Shown here piece after piece: positions 16,493 through 26,739 of a stretch of 64,000 bases of DNA. The DNA comes from Rhodoferax sp. U11-2br (GTDB taxonomy: Bacteria; Pseudomonadota; Gammaproteobacteria; Burkholderiales; Burkholderiaceae_C), in assembly GCF_018619435.1 (NCBI RefSeq), contig NZ_JAHFZF010000009.1, positions 1-64,000 of the forward strand, given 5' to 3'. Under the pieces are notes generated by a model, which was not told the DNA's origin, did not search any database, and saw only the letters and a list, made by a program, of their open reading frames with translations. The position numbers and the translations under genes were made by a program. Positions within the stretch are counted from its first letter, which is position 1, and each line of letters begins with the position of its first letter.

Positions 16493-16543
16493 GCCAATTT
16501 GGCGGGCGGTGGAATCGCTCGTCTTGGCGTCAAGGGGAAACTC

Positions 16544-17440
16544 ATGCGAACACAGAAACGGTTTACACCAACACTGCTGGCACGATTCGTCCGGCAGGGA
16601 CGTGGGACAGGGACATACATAGATTACCTTCCGTGGCACAGGGTCGGCCGGGGCGATCCCGCCAGCCTTGGGCGCTCACACTTGATGATGTGGCGGCAAA
16701 GACAGCGAGAGCTGCTGTCCGACGGTGAGTGGGTCGGACTGCTGTTTTCAACGATGATCAATGACCTGGCTGATGTGCGGGAGCAGCAAAAGCTCTCGCT
16801 GGAGGACGGACCATTTGAACTCGCCTTGTACGATGTGCGCCACGGTGGCAAGAGCTACCCAGGCACATTAAACATCGCTAGGCAACTCGGTTTCAAACAC
16901 CCGCGTGTGAATGGTGATGGGGCTTCAGACGATTGGGTAATGACAACAGACCAACTCCTAGTCATTCGAATGCCGTCTGGCCAGCTAGAGTTGTTGGCTG
17001 TAGCTTACAAACCCGATGGCAGAAAACTCACAAAGCGCAACCGCGAGCTTCTCGCAATCGAGAAGGCGTACTGGAATGCACGTGATGTGGTGTGGCTTTT
17101 GATCACCCCCGATCTGTTTTCCGAGTCAGCTGGGGTCACCTTACGTCGCGCTGCTCCATGGGGACTTGGCGTCACCGTTGCTGCCTCCGACAGAGCAATT
17201 GCCGTCCATGTTGTCAACCAAACATTGGGGCACACCTTCACTTACACGTTGGACGTCATCACTGCTGCCCTTGGAAACAAGGATCTCGCCCAGAGAGCTT
17301 TCTGGCAGGCGGTATGGACGGGTGTCATACCCATGGATCTGCGAACCGGTTGGCGACCTCACTTGCCGATCAAGCTGCTGAGCCAAGATGATTTTGTCGC
17401 ATTGAACCCGGTGGCTTCCAGGAGGACATCATGGAACTGA
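16544..17440 (+). CDS. tnsA: Tn7-like transposition endonuclease TnsA
   Basis: A 298-residue protein with the restriction-endonuclease-like catalytic set of TnsA: Glu at about residue 62 (LSDGEWVGLL), Asp at about 136 (VMTTDQLLVI) and Lys at about 156 (LLAVAYKPD). This parallels E63/D114/K132 of Tn7 TnsA (273 residues). TnsA cuts the 5' ends of the transposon and works with TnsB to give cut-and-paste movement. The C-terminal half would contact TnsC. The frame is open upstream, but ATG 16544 (MRTQKRFTPT) fits the usual start. The stop overlaps the tnsB start, indicating an operon. Confidence 0.88.
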   Translation: MRTQKRFTPTLLARFVRQGRGTGTYIDYLPWHRVGRGDPASLGRSHLMMWRQRQRELLSDGEWVGLLFSTMINDLADVREQQKLSLEDGPFELALYDVRHGGKSYPGTLNIARQLGFKHPRVNGDGASDDWVMTTDQLLVIRMPSGQLELLAVAYKPDGRKLTKRNRELLAIEKAYWNARDVVWLLITPDLFSESAGVTLRRAAPWGLGVTVAASDRAIAVHVVNQTLGHTFTYTLDVITAALGNKDLAQRAFWQAVWTGVIPMDLRTGWRPHLPIKLLSQDDFVALNPVASRRTSWN

Positions 17441-19689
17441 TGTCAAACCAGGTGTTTCGACTGCTTCTTGACGACAGCTCCGATGCCTACCCGGCAGGGA
17501 TCTACCGCGTCATATTCGACGAGGCCAGCATCAATAAAACGGTTTGTGTCTGTATCCAGACCGCCGACGATGCTCCAACCAGACCAGGCGGCCGCAGGAA
17601 ACTCAAAACAACCAAGTGCCCTCGCAAGAAGGCACCACCGGCGCTCATTGGCGAGCTCATATGGATGGATCGCGACTATTTGCAGCGACTGGCGACAAAC
17701 AAACTTCTGATCACGGTCGAGATTGACCGCGAGCCCATTTATTTCGTGCCCATTGAGTCACCCAAAGACCTGGTCATCTTCACTCAGAGATGCAAGTCCA
17801 TGGCGGGCTTTCTTGATGCCAACAAAATGCAGGAGAGCATTCTGGTTCATGGAGGCCTAGGCGGACTTGTACGTGAGGCGATGACGACTGGCAAGGTTTG
17901 CCGTGCCTACGTGTACAAGCAGTGGTCAACACTTTGCCGTCTTGGTCTGAGCGAGATCAGCCTGTTGCCACGACGCGACCGCTGTGGTGCGCCCAATGTG
18001 AAGCGGCCCTGTGACCCTGGTGGTCGCAAGAAACCCGGACGAAAAACTCAGAAACAACGGATCGCCAAGGCGCATGGCATCGACTTGCCACCCAAGCAAC
18101 CAGGCATGAGCACCGAGTGGCGAGCATCCATCATCGCCGGTGACAACCAAATCAAAACACCGGTTAAACCAGCAATGGCAAAGCGCTGTACCCTTATCTT
18201 AGAGAGCTCCTTTGTCAAAAAGTACCGCCAGGAGAACGGCGTACTGGTTCCCGTTGAGCTCAAATTGGGCGAGTATCCAAACAACCGGCAAATCCGGCGC
18301 GTACTAGAGGTCGAGGTCCCACGCCTCAAACGACTGTTGCAAGCGACCACCCTCGGTCATTTCAAACGGTCTTTGCGCGGCTTGATCGCGCGCAACTGGA
18401 AGGGTGTTGCGGGGCCAGGCCATACCTGGGCCATCGACTCAACGGTGGGCGACATTTACCTGAGATCGTCTCTCAATCGAGCCTGGATTGTGGGGCGCCC
18501 CATCGTCTATATCGTGGTGGATGTCTGGTCCACGGCCATTGTGGGCTTCTATGTTTGTCTGACTGGCCCGAGCTGGAATACAGCCAAGATCAGCCTCTTC
18601 AATTCAGTTTCGGATCCAGCACTTCTTGGGGACATGTGGGGTTATCAACCCATCCTGAGCCTCAACCCCTTCCCAACCATGTGCTACCAGCTGATGTGTG
18701 ATCGGGGTGAGTATTTGTCAAAAGCCGCCAGTGTCACGGCCATTAAATTGATCCCCTGCATGTCGTATGCGCCGCCCTATCGTCCAGACTTAAAAGGCTT
18801 GGTTGAGGTCCTGCATCGCATCGAAAAGGATGCTCAGTTCTTGTTCTTGCCCGGTGCGATGGACTATCGACGGGCCGAATTTGACCTGCGAAAGTCACAT
18901 CCCTCAGAGTCGGCAATGACTGTGCGCGAGTATGTCCAGTATCTGCATCTGATTTTTGCTGAGTACAACCTGACAGCGGATCGACGCCACCGGGTTGATG
19001 CCCATATGGCAGCGGCAGGTGTTTTTCCAAGCCCTGCCGGGCTGTGGCGCTGGGGAGACGCAATGGGCATCGGTCTGCAACGTCACATTCCCCAAGCTGA
19101 CTTGATCACAACACTCCTGCCACCTGACAATGCCCGCGTTGGTCACAGTTCGATTGTCTACAGCGGCAACGATTACGTCTCCAAAACCATCCAGGACGAA
19201 GAATGGACAACCGAGTCACGCAACTTCAAGGGTTGGTCGCTTCCGGTTCATTACTACCCTGGCTCTGTTGGACGTATCTGGACACCGAATGTCAGCGGCA
19301 AGGGGCTGCTTGAACTGCAGATTTCCGACCAGGCCAAGACCTCGGTCGAGGTCACATTCGATGAACTCGCAGACTCGATCGCATTCACCCGAATGGGACG
19401 CGCTGACGTTGAACATCACAACACGCTTCGCGCTTTGGACTTCCTTCGCCAGGTGACAGCACTGCGCGACAACGCCATATTATTGACGAAGGAAGCGATC
19501 GCCAGGGCCCAGGGGGCTTCGCCAACGATGACCGAGGCCCGGTTGATTGAGGTGGCTTGTGCCTCGAACCTGCGCGGTTCTGAGGCCACCACCACCGACA
19601 AACTTCGCGACGAGGCCATGGAGGCGCATGAGGAGATGATGCGTGCCGTCCTGCGTGCTGGTGATGATGATGATGATGATGAGGCCTAA
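17431..19689 (+). CDS. tnsB: Tn7-like DDE transposase TnsB
   Basis: A 752-residue transposase. The catalytic triad is visible: D336 (HTWAIDSTVGDIYL), D424 (QLMCDRGEYLSKA) and E459 (KGLVEVLHRIEKD). The D-to-E spacing of 35 equals that of Tn7 TnsB. N-terminal helix-turn-helix regions would bind the end repeats. TnsB cuts the 3' ends and joins them to target DNA. AGGAGG five bases before ATG 17431 supports this start, which overlaps tnsA by ten bases. The C-terminus is a run of Asp (GDDDDDDE) encoded by tandem GAT codons. In Tn7 the TnsB tail contacts TnsC, so the acidic tail may do so here. Confidence 0.92.
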   Translation: MELMSNQVFRLLLDDSSDAYPAGIYRVIFDEASINKTVCVCIQTADDAPTRPGGRRKLKTTKCPRKKAPPALIGELIWMDRDYLQRLATNKLLITVEIDREPIYFVPIESPKDLVIFTQRCKSMAGFLDANKMQESILVHGGLGGLVREAMTTGKVCRAYVYKQWSTLCRLGLSEISLLPRRDRCGAPNVKRPCDPGGRKKPGRKTQKQRIAKAHGIDLPPKQPGMSTEWRASIIAGDNQIKTPVKPAMAKRCTLILESSFVKKYRQENGVLVPVELKLGEYPNNRQIRRVLEVEVPRLKRLLQATTLGHFKRSLRGLIARNWKGVAGPGHTWAIDSTVGDIYLRSSLNRAWIVGRPIVYIVVDVWSTAIVGFYVCLTGPSWNTAKISLFNSVSDPALLGDMWGYQPILSLNPFPTMCYQLMCDRGEYLSKAASVTAIKLIPCMSYAPPYRPDLKGLVEVLHRIEKDAQFLFLPGAMDYRRAEFDLRKSHPSESAMTVREYVQYLHLIFAEYNLTADRRHRVDAHMAAAGVFPSPAGLWRWGDAMGIGLQRHIPQADLITTLLPPDNARVGHSSIVYSGNDYVSKTIQDEEWTTESRNFKGWSLPVHYYPGSVGRIWTPNVSGKGLLELQISDQAKTSVEVTFDELADSIAFTRMGRADVEHHNTLRALDFLRQVTALRDNAILLTKEAIARAQGASPTMTEARLIEVACASNLRGSEATTTDKLRDEAMEAHEEMMRAVLRAGDDDDDDEA

Positions 19690-19690
19690 C

Positions 19691-20962
19691 ATGTCCAATC
19701 TGCACATGCTGGACCCCTACGCTGGCAATATCCTGACGCAGGGGCTGGGACCGATCCTATCCAGGATGGAGACCGCGAAGGCTTTGACTGAGCTTCCCAA
19801 ACGGCTGCACTCCATGGACGGGATACCGCCCCACATTGCTATGCATCACTTGATGGCGATCCGGGACTTCCATATCCCAGGCGTTGAAGAATGTCGTCTA
19901 CATCAGACCAACGACTTAATGATCAGACAAAACTACCGATACCTGGACCCTACTGTTGCAGCCACCTGGGCGACGGTCAGTGGAGATCGCGTGGCTTACA
20001 GCCACAGTCGGGCACCGGCATATAGTGGAGCGGTCGTTGGGCACTCCGGCACTGGAAAAACGGAAGGAGTCTTGCGCTGTCTGCGAATTTACCCACAGCA
20101 AGTGATTCAACATGGCAGTTTTCCACGCATGGTTGGACCTCATAAACAGGTCGTCTGGCTGTCCATCAATGTTCCCGCCAGCGGTAGAACTGTCGACCTT
20201 GGGACAGACCTCATGCGTGAGTCGGACCGGGTAACGGGAGAGAACCGCTTTGCCTCCGAGCTCAGCAAAGAACGGCGCGATGGCATGAAGATGCTCGACT
20301 CTTGGCGGCAGTGGGCCACATCGCATTTGCTTGGCCTCCTTCACCTGGACGAAGTTCAAAACCTGTTCAAACTCGCAACCCTTAAAAAGCGCCGGACCAG
20401 ATCTGGCGTTCCCAGTGAAGCACCAGAGTTGAGCATCGTCGAAGATCAATTCCTGAAATGGATTTTGATCTTGATGAACACATGGCATGTGCCCTTGCTT
20501 CTGTCGGGCACGCCCGATGGCATCGGCGCCTTGACCCGTCGCCTCAGCACCACTGAACGGATCGTGACGTCTGGCTACCATGTGTTTCAACATTTCGACA
20601 GCGTAACAGACAGCAACTACCGAAAAAATTTTCTGGAACAGTTGGGCAAATACCAATATGTCCAGAAGAAACTCCCTGTCGACGACGAACTGGCGAACCT
20701 GATACTTGAACTGACCGGAGGTATTCAGCGCCTCATCGTGGCACTTTGGATCGCAGCACACCGGGTGGCGCTGGAGCGAAACGATGGCAGCCTGACGCTC
20801 AATGATTTCAGGATGGCTGCCGCGACTTACTTGGCAGCAGTCGCCCCCGCTGTGGCAGCGTTTCGGAGCAAAGATCCGGTCAAGATGGCCCGCTACGAAG
20901 ACCTCTTGCCGCGTAACGATGCCATGTGGTCTCAGTTCTGGGGTTCAGTCTCGCAAATCTGA
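19691..20962 (+). CDS. tnsC: Tn7-like AAA+ regulator TnsC
   Basis: A 423-residue AAA+ ATPase. Walker A is GHSGTGKTE (Lys about residue 123) and Walker B is [11 protein letters not shown] (Asp 220, Glu 221). A later LLLSGTPDG corresponds to sensor 1. TnsC forms ATP-dependent rings or filaments on DNA and connects the target selector (TniQ/TnsD) to TnsA and TnsB. The ATG at 19691 is one base after the tnsB stop, so the two are coupled. Its last 31 bases overlap the convergent tniQ gene on the other strand, an unusually tight tail-to-tail junction. Confidence 0.92.
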   Translation: MSNLHMLDPYAGNILTQGLGPILSRMETAKALTELPKRLHSMDGIPPHIAMHHLMAIRDFHIPGVEECRLHQTNDLMIRQNYRYLDPTVAATWATVSGDRVAYSHSRAPAYSGAVVGHSGTGKTEGVLRCLRIYPQQVIQHGSFPRMVGPHKQVVWLSINVPASGRTVDLGTDLMRESDRVTGENRFASELSKERRDGMKMLDSWRQWATSHLLGLLHLDEVQNLFKLATLKKRRTRSGVPSEAPELSIVEDQFLKWILILMNTWHVPLLLSGTPDGIGALTRRLSTTERIVTSGYHVFQHFDSVTDSNYRKNFLEQLGKYQYVQKKLPVDDELANLILELTGGIQRLIVALWIAAHRVALERNDGSLTLNDFRMAAATYLAAVAPAVAAFRSKDPVKMARYEDLLPRNDAMWSQFWGSVSQI

Positions 20963-22314
20963 TGCGTTTTTGAAGGTGCGTTTTCATGCATACCGATGAC
21001 CACGGGCAGGTGCGCTCTTTTCTTCTTCGCACCAGAACGACGTTGGGGATCTTGTGCAGCCATGGCCGTGAGAGCCATGGTCAGCAGAGGGCCTGATTTG
21101 CGATTCAGATCGTCCATCTCATCCATGGACAGTCCACCAATCGTGGCACTCTCCGAACTTGACTTCTCATTGACGCGAAAGGCCGTGACTGCAGCCATTG
21201 GGTTCTTGGCCTCGGATCTGCTGCTCAAGTTCGGCAGGCCCAGTCCTCCAAAAAGGGACTGGGTTCTGTGCATTGCGATATGGAGCATCTTGGATACCGC
21301 TAGATGATTCCCTTTGTACTGGATATAGGCATCAATCAGGCTCTGGCGCTCCTGCTCGGTCGGAACCAGCATTTTGCGCTCCGGTATATCTGCATGCGTT
21401 CTCGCAGCGCCAAATAGGTCATTTAACGCATCGTCTGCTGTGTCATAGAGGACGGCACAGGCCAGAACATACGACGAGACCGAAGACGCGGAGGTTCGCA
21501 TGTACAAAACCCCATCCACGTGATTCAATATCTGGCCATCGGGCTTCTCAGCCAGCCCAGAAAACACGGTATTCAGCCATTGACGGGGGAATGCCGATCT
21601 GATGAGGTCACTCAGCAATGGCTGCTTCACCCGCCCCCCATGCGTTTGCAAGCCGAGTGCTGCCGCTTTCTTGCGAAGTGCCAGTGCCACGTATTTCACG
21701 TCCAACGGCGCCACTCGAACCATCAACCCGGAAACGATGTCTAGAAATCTCTGAACGCTTGGGTTTTTCTTAGCCTCGTCCACCAACTCCTTCAGAACCA
21801 GTGCGGAGTTATCTGCGAATATGGCAGGCGGCTGAAGAAATGCCGATTCATTGGCTACAAAGTGAAGCGGAGTCTCATGCTTTGGACACCACAGTTGACC
21901 CGGCAACTGGAGATCGCGCCGCCAATAGCTGACACCATGGAACTCAACATCGGCCGAAACGCATGCGGTACAAAGATAAGCACCTGCGCGTGCTGGGACC
22001 ATGCCACTGTTGGAAAGAAGTGTTCGGCGCGCCGGACTGCCATGCGGCAGATCAGGCAAAAACGATGTGATGGCGCGTCTGAATGGAATGGTTGAGTGCC
22101 TCTGCGCAAAATGTTCCAGCGACTGTCCAGCTATCAGACTCAGAGACTCCAGGTATGAGCGTTCATGCTGTGAAAGATATTCAAGGCAGAACATCCTGAG
22201 CATGTTTTCTTGGGCATCTTTTTCCGTCAGCAGTCCGTTGATGCGCATCACTCGACCCAAATAGCCGCGATCGAGTTCCTCTGGCAAGGGAACGGGGCGG
22301 ACCAGAGAGGTCAT
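20932..22314 (-). CDS. tniQ: TniQ-family target-selection protein (short form)
   Basis: A 460-residue TniQ protein. The N-terminal domain has a zinc-finger pair, [18 protein letters not shown] then [12 protein letters not shown] (CxxC...CxxH), typical of TniQ/TnsD. C-terminal helical parts, including [20 protein letters not shown], resemble DNA-binding modules. AGGGGAGGG just before ATG 22314 decides the start; the ATG overlaps the TGA of the xre gene (ATGA), so the two are co-translated. TniQ proteins choose the insertion site and recruit TnsC. Having this in addition to a TnsD-like protein suggests a second targeting pathway; which site it recognises is unknown. Confidence 0.85.
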   Translation of the reverse strand: MTSLVRPVPLPEELDRGYLGRVMRINGLLTEKDAQENMLRMFCLEYLSQHERSYLESLSLIAGQSLEHFAQRHSTIPFRRAITSFLPDLPHGSPARRTLLSNSGMVPARAGAYLCTACVSADVEFHGVSYWRRDLQLPGQLWCPKHETPLHFVANESAFLQPPAIFADNSALVLKELVDEAKKNPSVQRFLDIVSGLMVRVAPLDVKYVALALRKKAAALGLQTHGGRVKQPLLSDLIRSAFPRQWLNTVFSGLAEKPDGQILNHVDGVLYMRTSASSVSSYVLACAVLYDTADDALNDLFGAARTHADIPERKMLVPTEQERQSLIDAYIQYKGNHLAVSKMLHIAMHRTQSLFGGLGLPNLSSRSEAKNPMAAVTAFRVNEKSSSESATIGGLSMDEMDDLNRKSGPLLTMALTAMAAQDPQRRSGAKKKRAHLPVVIGMHENAPSKTHQICETEPQN

Positions 22315-22673
22315 ATGCCCTCCCCTTTGGCATGCGCCTTGCCATGAAGCGGGCCTAAGGCTGATAACGACCGAATCACTGCAGACAGCGCTTTGGCATG
22401 TGCAGCAGAGCCATCCCAAGTGAGGGTCAAGGCATTCACCAACTCGTCATTGCTCCGTACCGAGTCGGCCGTCACGCCCCCATCGAACTTCTCGACATAC
22501 AAACATATCTCTTCTGCCAGTCTGGAGGCTTTGACGCCTTGCCCTTTGAGAATGCGACTGACCTGAGATTGGCTGGCAGCCAAATCTTCCGCAATCTGCG
22601 TTTGTGTGATGCCATGCACCTTGCAGACGTGTCGGGCACGTTCCAGGCGCGCTTTGATATCTGATCGAATCAT
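22311..22673 (-). CDS. Xre-family regulator of the tniQ operon
   Basis: A 120-residue protein with a Cro/Xre helix-turn-helix at about residues 20-50 ([20 protein letters not shown] then [12 protein letters not shown]). A short acidic C-terminal domain follows. Its stop overlaps the tniQ start. It lies between the two tniQ-family genes and probably represses one or both; similar Xre proteins accompany some CRISPR-associated Tn7-like elements, but no cas genes occur here. A candidate promoter is the AT-rich stretch 22680-22740 (AATGCATTTATACATA), just upstream. Confidence 0.8.
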   Translation of the reverse strand: MIRSDIKARLERARHVCKVHGITQTQIAEDLAASQSQVSRILKGQGVKASRLAEEICLYVEKFDGGVTADSVRSNDELVNALTLTWDGSAAHAKALSAVIRSLSALGPLHGKAHAKGEGI

Positions 22674-22742
22674 GTATTTAGCATATCACAATGCATTTAT
22701 ACATATTTACCTTTCAACAAGTTGTCCAATGCGTTGCTGCGC

Positions 22743-24503
22743 CTACAGAAGGTCTTTGATCAACTTGGCCTTGGATCGCCTCAACCCACGTTCAATGACG
22801 CGGCGGGTCAGTGGAAGCCTGTCCAGTGCTGAGAGTTTTGGTTTGAGCTGCGGCATCGCCTGGCAAAGCTGCCAGAGTTGCAATGGCTTGTTGGGCTGAG
22901 CGGCCTTGAGATCTTCCAAGGTTTGCTCTGCTTCGGCACTCAAGACCAAATCCCGTTCATCCCAGTCCACCCGAGATGCAACAGGTGTACGTGCCACGAC
23001 CGGTGGCAGATTGACCTGAAGCCAGGCTCGGTCATTTCGATAAAGCCAGGCATACCGTGATGGATCCTGTGCTCGCAGCCAGTTGGTTCCCAGATGTCCG
23101 TCCGCGGCCAGTGCCGCAGCCCAAGCACTACGTGCTTGCGTCTGTCGATTCAGAAATACTGCTTGTTGCCATGCTTGATGCAATCCTGGCTCAGTTCGCA
23201 AAAAACGGGTTACCGCTTGCACTGAAATGCCATGTTTGTTGGCCGCTGTCGTTTTGTCCAAGCCTTGCAGCAAATCTGTTCTCAACACCTCTTGAACCGC
23301 AGATGTCAGTGTCTTGGGTCGCTTGGCCACTTTGACACCGACCTGTGCCAACCAAGCCATCGCAGTCCCAACCGTCACATGAACAGCACTCGCGGCTGCT
23401 GTGGCTGACATACCTGCGCGTACATGAGTCACCAACTGTGCCCTGGTTTCATCATTCGGGGATACGGACACGCACGGTTGCTCACTGTCGGGTGATTCTG
23501 GCTCGGACGAATGGCCACCAGGCGCATGGCAGCTGTCGTATGCTGCCAAAAAGGAATCGGCGCTGTCGAATAGCCAGCTTATGAGTACAAGCACGCGCAA
23601 GGGATGGGTGCCAGTGCGCCAAGGCCTCAGCAGTCGTCCGATCTGGGAAGCCGCTACCGATGCATTGGAGGGCAAAGCGCTCAACTCCATGGGTCCGCGC
23701 AACTTTTGAGTCCAAGCCAGGTAGCTGGGCGTCAGATCATTGACTCGCAAGTTGCCGTTCGGCGTTAGCCAGTCTTTTTGGCGGATGGCCTCACGCAAAA
23801 CTGGCACCACATGTGCACCATCCAACCATCCTATAGCACGGTTTTGCCGCAACAATTGCAACGTTGTGGAAGCCAACGCCTTCAGCGCCTGTGCATCGGT
23901 CGACTTCTGCAACCAGTCGAGGGTGAGATGGCGCCTGTCTGGCAGTGCCCACAGAAACCGGTTGACACCCGTGGACTTGATCGTGGCTTCATGAAGTGGC
24001 TCCGCATGCCGCTCACAAAACCAAACACCAGGATATTGATGTTCCAGGTGCCAATAAGCCCAACCGGTTTCAGCGACATCCTGATCCATGCAAACCGTGC
24101 AGGCCTTCAATGGATGATTGGCGCGAAAGCTGCTGGTCAGGAGCCCCAACCGATATTTCAGGTGGTTGACTGACTTACCACGCATCATCGCAAGGCAATC
24201 AGAAATCAAGCCAGCCGAGGAGAATGGTCGGTAGTAAGACAGCAGCGTATGGTCAAGCGCCAAATCATCCGGTGCACCCAATACGCTGCCTGTTCGTGTG
24301 CAAAATTCATCCAACTCATTGGGGAAATCGTGGTGAGTACCCGCCTGCCGTCGACCAAAGAGTATGGTGGAGGTTTCGCACGCTCCCAGATACCCCCAAA
24401 AAGCATGTTGCCTGCTGACTAGGCTGAAAAGCGTCTCCCCTGGTAACCAACTGAGCAGTGAGGGAGGGAGGTCGAAAAGCTCTGATGAGGCACTTTCTGC
24501 CAT
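22743..24503 (-). CDS. tnsD: TnsD-like TniQ-family target selector
   Basis: A 586-residue protein. It begins LPPSLLSWLPGETLFSLVSR, the TniQ-domain opening, and has the zinc motif CTVCMDQDVAETGWAYW ... GVWFCERHAEPLH. The C-terminal half contains helix-turn-helix units, for example TAANKHGISVQAVTRFL. Length and layout fit Tn7 TnsD (508), which binds the end of glmS and directs insertion to attTn7; insertion beside glmS supports that role. ATG 24503 is preferred over a TTG further upstream because the domain starts soon after it. It diverges from the OLD nuclease gene. Confidence 0.82.
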   Translation of the reverse strand: MAESASSELFDLPPSLLSWLPGETLFSLVSRQHAFWGYLGACETSTILFGRRQAGTHHDFPNELDEFCTRTGSVLGAPDDLALDHTLLSYYRPFSSAGLISDCLAMMRGKSVNHLKYRLGLLTSSFRANHPLKACTVCMDQDVAETGWAYWHLEHQYPGVWFCERHAEPLHEATIKSTGVNRFLWALPDRRHLTLDWLQKSTDAQALKALASTTLQLLRQNRAIGWLDGAHVVPVLREAIRQKDWLTPNGNLRVNDLTPSYLAWTQKLRGPMELSALPSNASVAASQIGRLLRPWRTGTHPLRVLVLISWLFDSADSFLAAYDSCHAPGGHSSEPESPDSEQPCVSVSPNDETRAQLVTHVRAGMSATAAASAVHVTVGTAMAWLAQVGVKVAKRPKTLTSAVQEVLRTDLLQGLDKTTAANKHGISVQAVTRFLRTEPGLHQAWQQAVFLNRQTQARSAWAAALAADGHLGTNWLRAQDPSRYAWLYRNDRAWLQVNLPPVVARTPVASRVDWDERDLVLSAEAEQTLEDLKAAQPNKPLQLWQLCQAMPQLKPKLSALDRLPLTRRVIERGLRRSKAKLIKDLL

Positions 24504-24706
24504 CGTGATGGTGCTACCTTGGTAGTATGTGGTCAGATTTTGAACCGGTACACAAGCATGATCAATGGTTCCATTAAGTTGCAACGAAAAGAGGCAACCG
24601 AAAGGTAAGTGAGCTGCCGACTCACTTCACATACTGACAAATCAAACGACTTTGACCAAATAGACTCCGCATATCATTGCGCACATCTAACAAGGCAGGG
24701 AGAACT

Positions 24707-26734
24707 ATGAAACTGGAGGCATTTCGAGTTCGAAACTATCGCTCTATCAATGACAGCGGAGATATCGCGGTTTCTCGCATCACAGCGCTCTTAGGGAGAA
24801 ATGAAAGCGGCAAGTCGAACCTGCTGCGAGCGCTTCATAGCCTGAATCCGATAGAGGGGTTCAAAGCATTGAAACCCATCAAAGACTTCCCTCGGCACAG
24901 ACGGCTCGAAGAGTGCACAGAGGAAACGCCCGTCCTGTCTACCACCTGGGTACTCGATGACGATGACAAAGAGGCTCTTTTGGAGGTGCTGCCGCGTGCC
25001 ACTGATGTGGAAAAGGTCACAGTTGGAAGGAGCTACCAAGGCAAAACTAGAACTGTGGGCTTTCTTGATCTAAAAGCGATTCCATTTGATGAAAACGACA
25101 TAAAAAGCAAGGTCAAAAAGGTCTCCGCCGCAGTGCGCGCCTTGGCACAGAAGCAGGAGGTAGCCACAACACTGGACGCGGCGGCTGATGCCTTTGAAAC
25201 GGTTACTTCAACCACGAAAACGCGAGATGCGTGGGCATCTCAGGCTGCCGCTGCAGCAAAGGCCCTCCGAACAGCTCTGGCCAGCACGGACGCTGATCTC
25301 ACCGAAAAACAAGAGGAGCTGCTCTCGGAACTGGAAGATTTGGCCAACACCATCGTAGGCGACAAAGATGCCCAGCAAAAGGCACGAAACTGGGTTATCG
25401 GGGCTATTCCCAAGTTCATTTACGTTGACGAATACCCCGAGCTTGATGGGCACCAAGACGTTGCAGCATACCTCCAACGCAAGTCTCAAGGCCAGCACCC
25501 CGATTCGGACAAGAACTTCGAGAAGCTATGCAAAGTCGCCGGACTCAAACCTGATGAACTGCAGCAGCTTCACGGAAATGGTGATCACGAAACGCGAAAC
25601 CAACTTGCCAATCGAGCGAGCGCCGTTGTCACAGGTGAGATCAAACGCCTATGGAAGGATCGTGCGCTCAAAATTCGATTCAATTTGGACGCAAACCACC
25701 TTGACACAATCATATCGGACCCAACAAACACTTACGATGTTGAAATCAACCTCAACGAGAGGAGCCGTGGATTTCAGTGGTTTTTTGCCTTTTACATCAC
25801 GTTCTCAGCGGACACCGACGGCGGCCTCGCCGAAAACGCGGTTATTTTGTTAGACGAACCAGGTCTTTACCTACACGCGAAGTCCCAGTCAGACCTTCTA
25901 CGCCACCTGGAGACTGACTTCGTAAACCAGATTCTCTACTCTACACATTCACCGTTCATGGTGCCGACACATGCGCTGGACTCAGTCCGAACCGTCAACA
26001 TAGCGGAGGAAACCGGTACGACCGTCACAAACGATCCAACGGGTGATGCTCGAACTCTATTTCCTCTTCAGGCCGCCCTCGGATATGACCTTGCCCAGAG
26101 CCTTTTTGTGGGGCCCAACAATCTGGTCGTCGAGGGGGTCACGGATTTTTGGATCTTGAGCGCCGTCAGTACCTACACAGCGGAGAAGGGGAAGACAACC
26201 CTGAGCGCTGCGCTAACAATGACTCCGGCGGGAGGCGCGCAGAAGGTATCCTACATGGTCGCTCTGCTGACATCCGAGGCTCTCAACGTGTTGGTCTTGC
26301 TCGACACAGAACGCGACTCCAAGGCAACCAAAGACGAGCTTTTGAAGGCGAAACTCATCCGCGACCAAAACGTCGTGTTTGTATCGGAAGCATTCGCATC
26401 TCCTCCGATCGAGGCTGATATTGAGGACTTGTTGGATCCGACGGTTTATGAGGCGTTGTTGCGGGAGAGCTATGCTACAGAACTGAAAGACAAGACCCTG
26501 AAGCTCAACGCGAACATCCCGCGAGTTGCAAAACGAATTGAGGCAGGTCTTGCAGAGCTTGGGATTCCCTTCCATAAGACCCGTCCAACACGGCTGTTTC
26601 TTAAAAAGATGGCATCGGAGCCTGACAAGATGCTGCCAGACCAGAGTCTTGCGCGATTCGAAGCGCTGTTTGCACTGATCAATGGCCGACTTGAGAAGCA
26701 GGTGGCGCGACCTGTGAAGCCATTCGGGAGTTAA
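24707..26734 (+). CDS. OLD-family ATPase/TOPRIM nuclease
   Basis: A 675-residue protein. It opens MKLEAFRVRNYRSI; Walker A is LLGRNESGKSN (Lys 36), followed by a long helical insert, and the ABC-type Walker B is AVILLDEPGLYLH (Asp 383, Glu 384). The C-terminal TOPRIM domain has NLVVEGVTDF (Glu 476) and VLVLLDTERDS (Asp 533). Overcoming-lysogenisation-defect nucleases use ATP-gated DNA cleavage and act in defence systems such as Gabija, PARIS and some retrons. GGGAGAACT gives a good ribosome-binding site. The YkgJ-like gene follows after five bases, which suggests a two-gene defence operon carried by the transposon. Confidence 0.87.
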   Translation: MKLEAFRVRNYRSINDSGDIAVSRITALLGRNESGKSNLLRALHSLNPIEGFKALKPIKDFPRHRRLEECTEETPVLSTTWVLDDDDKEALLEVLPRATDVEKVTVGRSYQGKTRTVGFLDLKAIPFDENDIKSKVKKVSAAVRALAQKQEVATTLDAAADAFETVTSTTKTRDAWASQAAAAAKALRTALASTDADLTEKQEELLSELEDLANTIVGDKDAQQKARNWVIGAIPKFIYVDEYPELDGHQDVAAYLQRKSQGQHPDSDKNFEKLCKVAGLKPDELQQLHGNGDHETRNQLANRASAVVTGEIKRLWKDRALKIRFNLDANHLDTIISDPTNTYDVEINLNERSRGFQWFFAFYITFSADTDGGLAENAVILLDEPGLYLHAKSQSDLLRHLETDFVNQILYSTHSPFMVPTHALDSVRTVNIAEETGTTVTNDPTGDARTLFPLQAALGYDLAQSLFVGPNNLVVEGVTDFWILSAVSTYTAEKGKTTLSAALTMTPAGGAQKVSYMVALLTSEALNVLVLLDTERDSKATKDELLKAKLIRDQNVVFVSEAFASPPIEADIEDLLDPTVYEALLRESYATELKDKTLKLNANIPRVAKRIEAGLAELGIPFHKTRPTRLFLKKMASEPDKMLPDQSLARFEALFALINGRLEKQVARPVKPFGS

Positions 26735-26739
26735 GCGAT

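Noticed and set aside
16175..16639. 155-residue minus-strand open frame upstream of tnsA
   Set aside because: It crosses the inverted repeats and the terminator stem, shows no family similarity and overlaps the predicted sRNA and the tnsA start.
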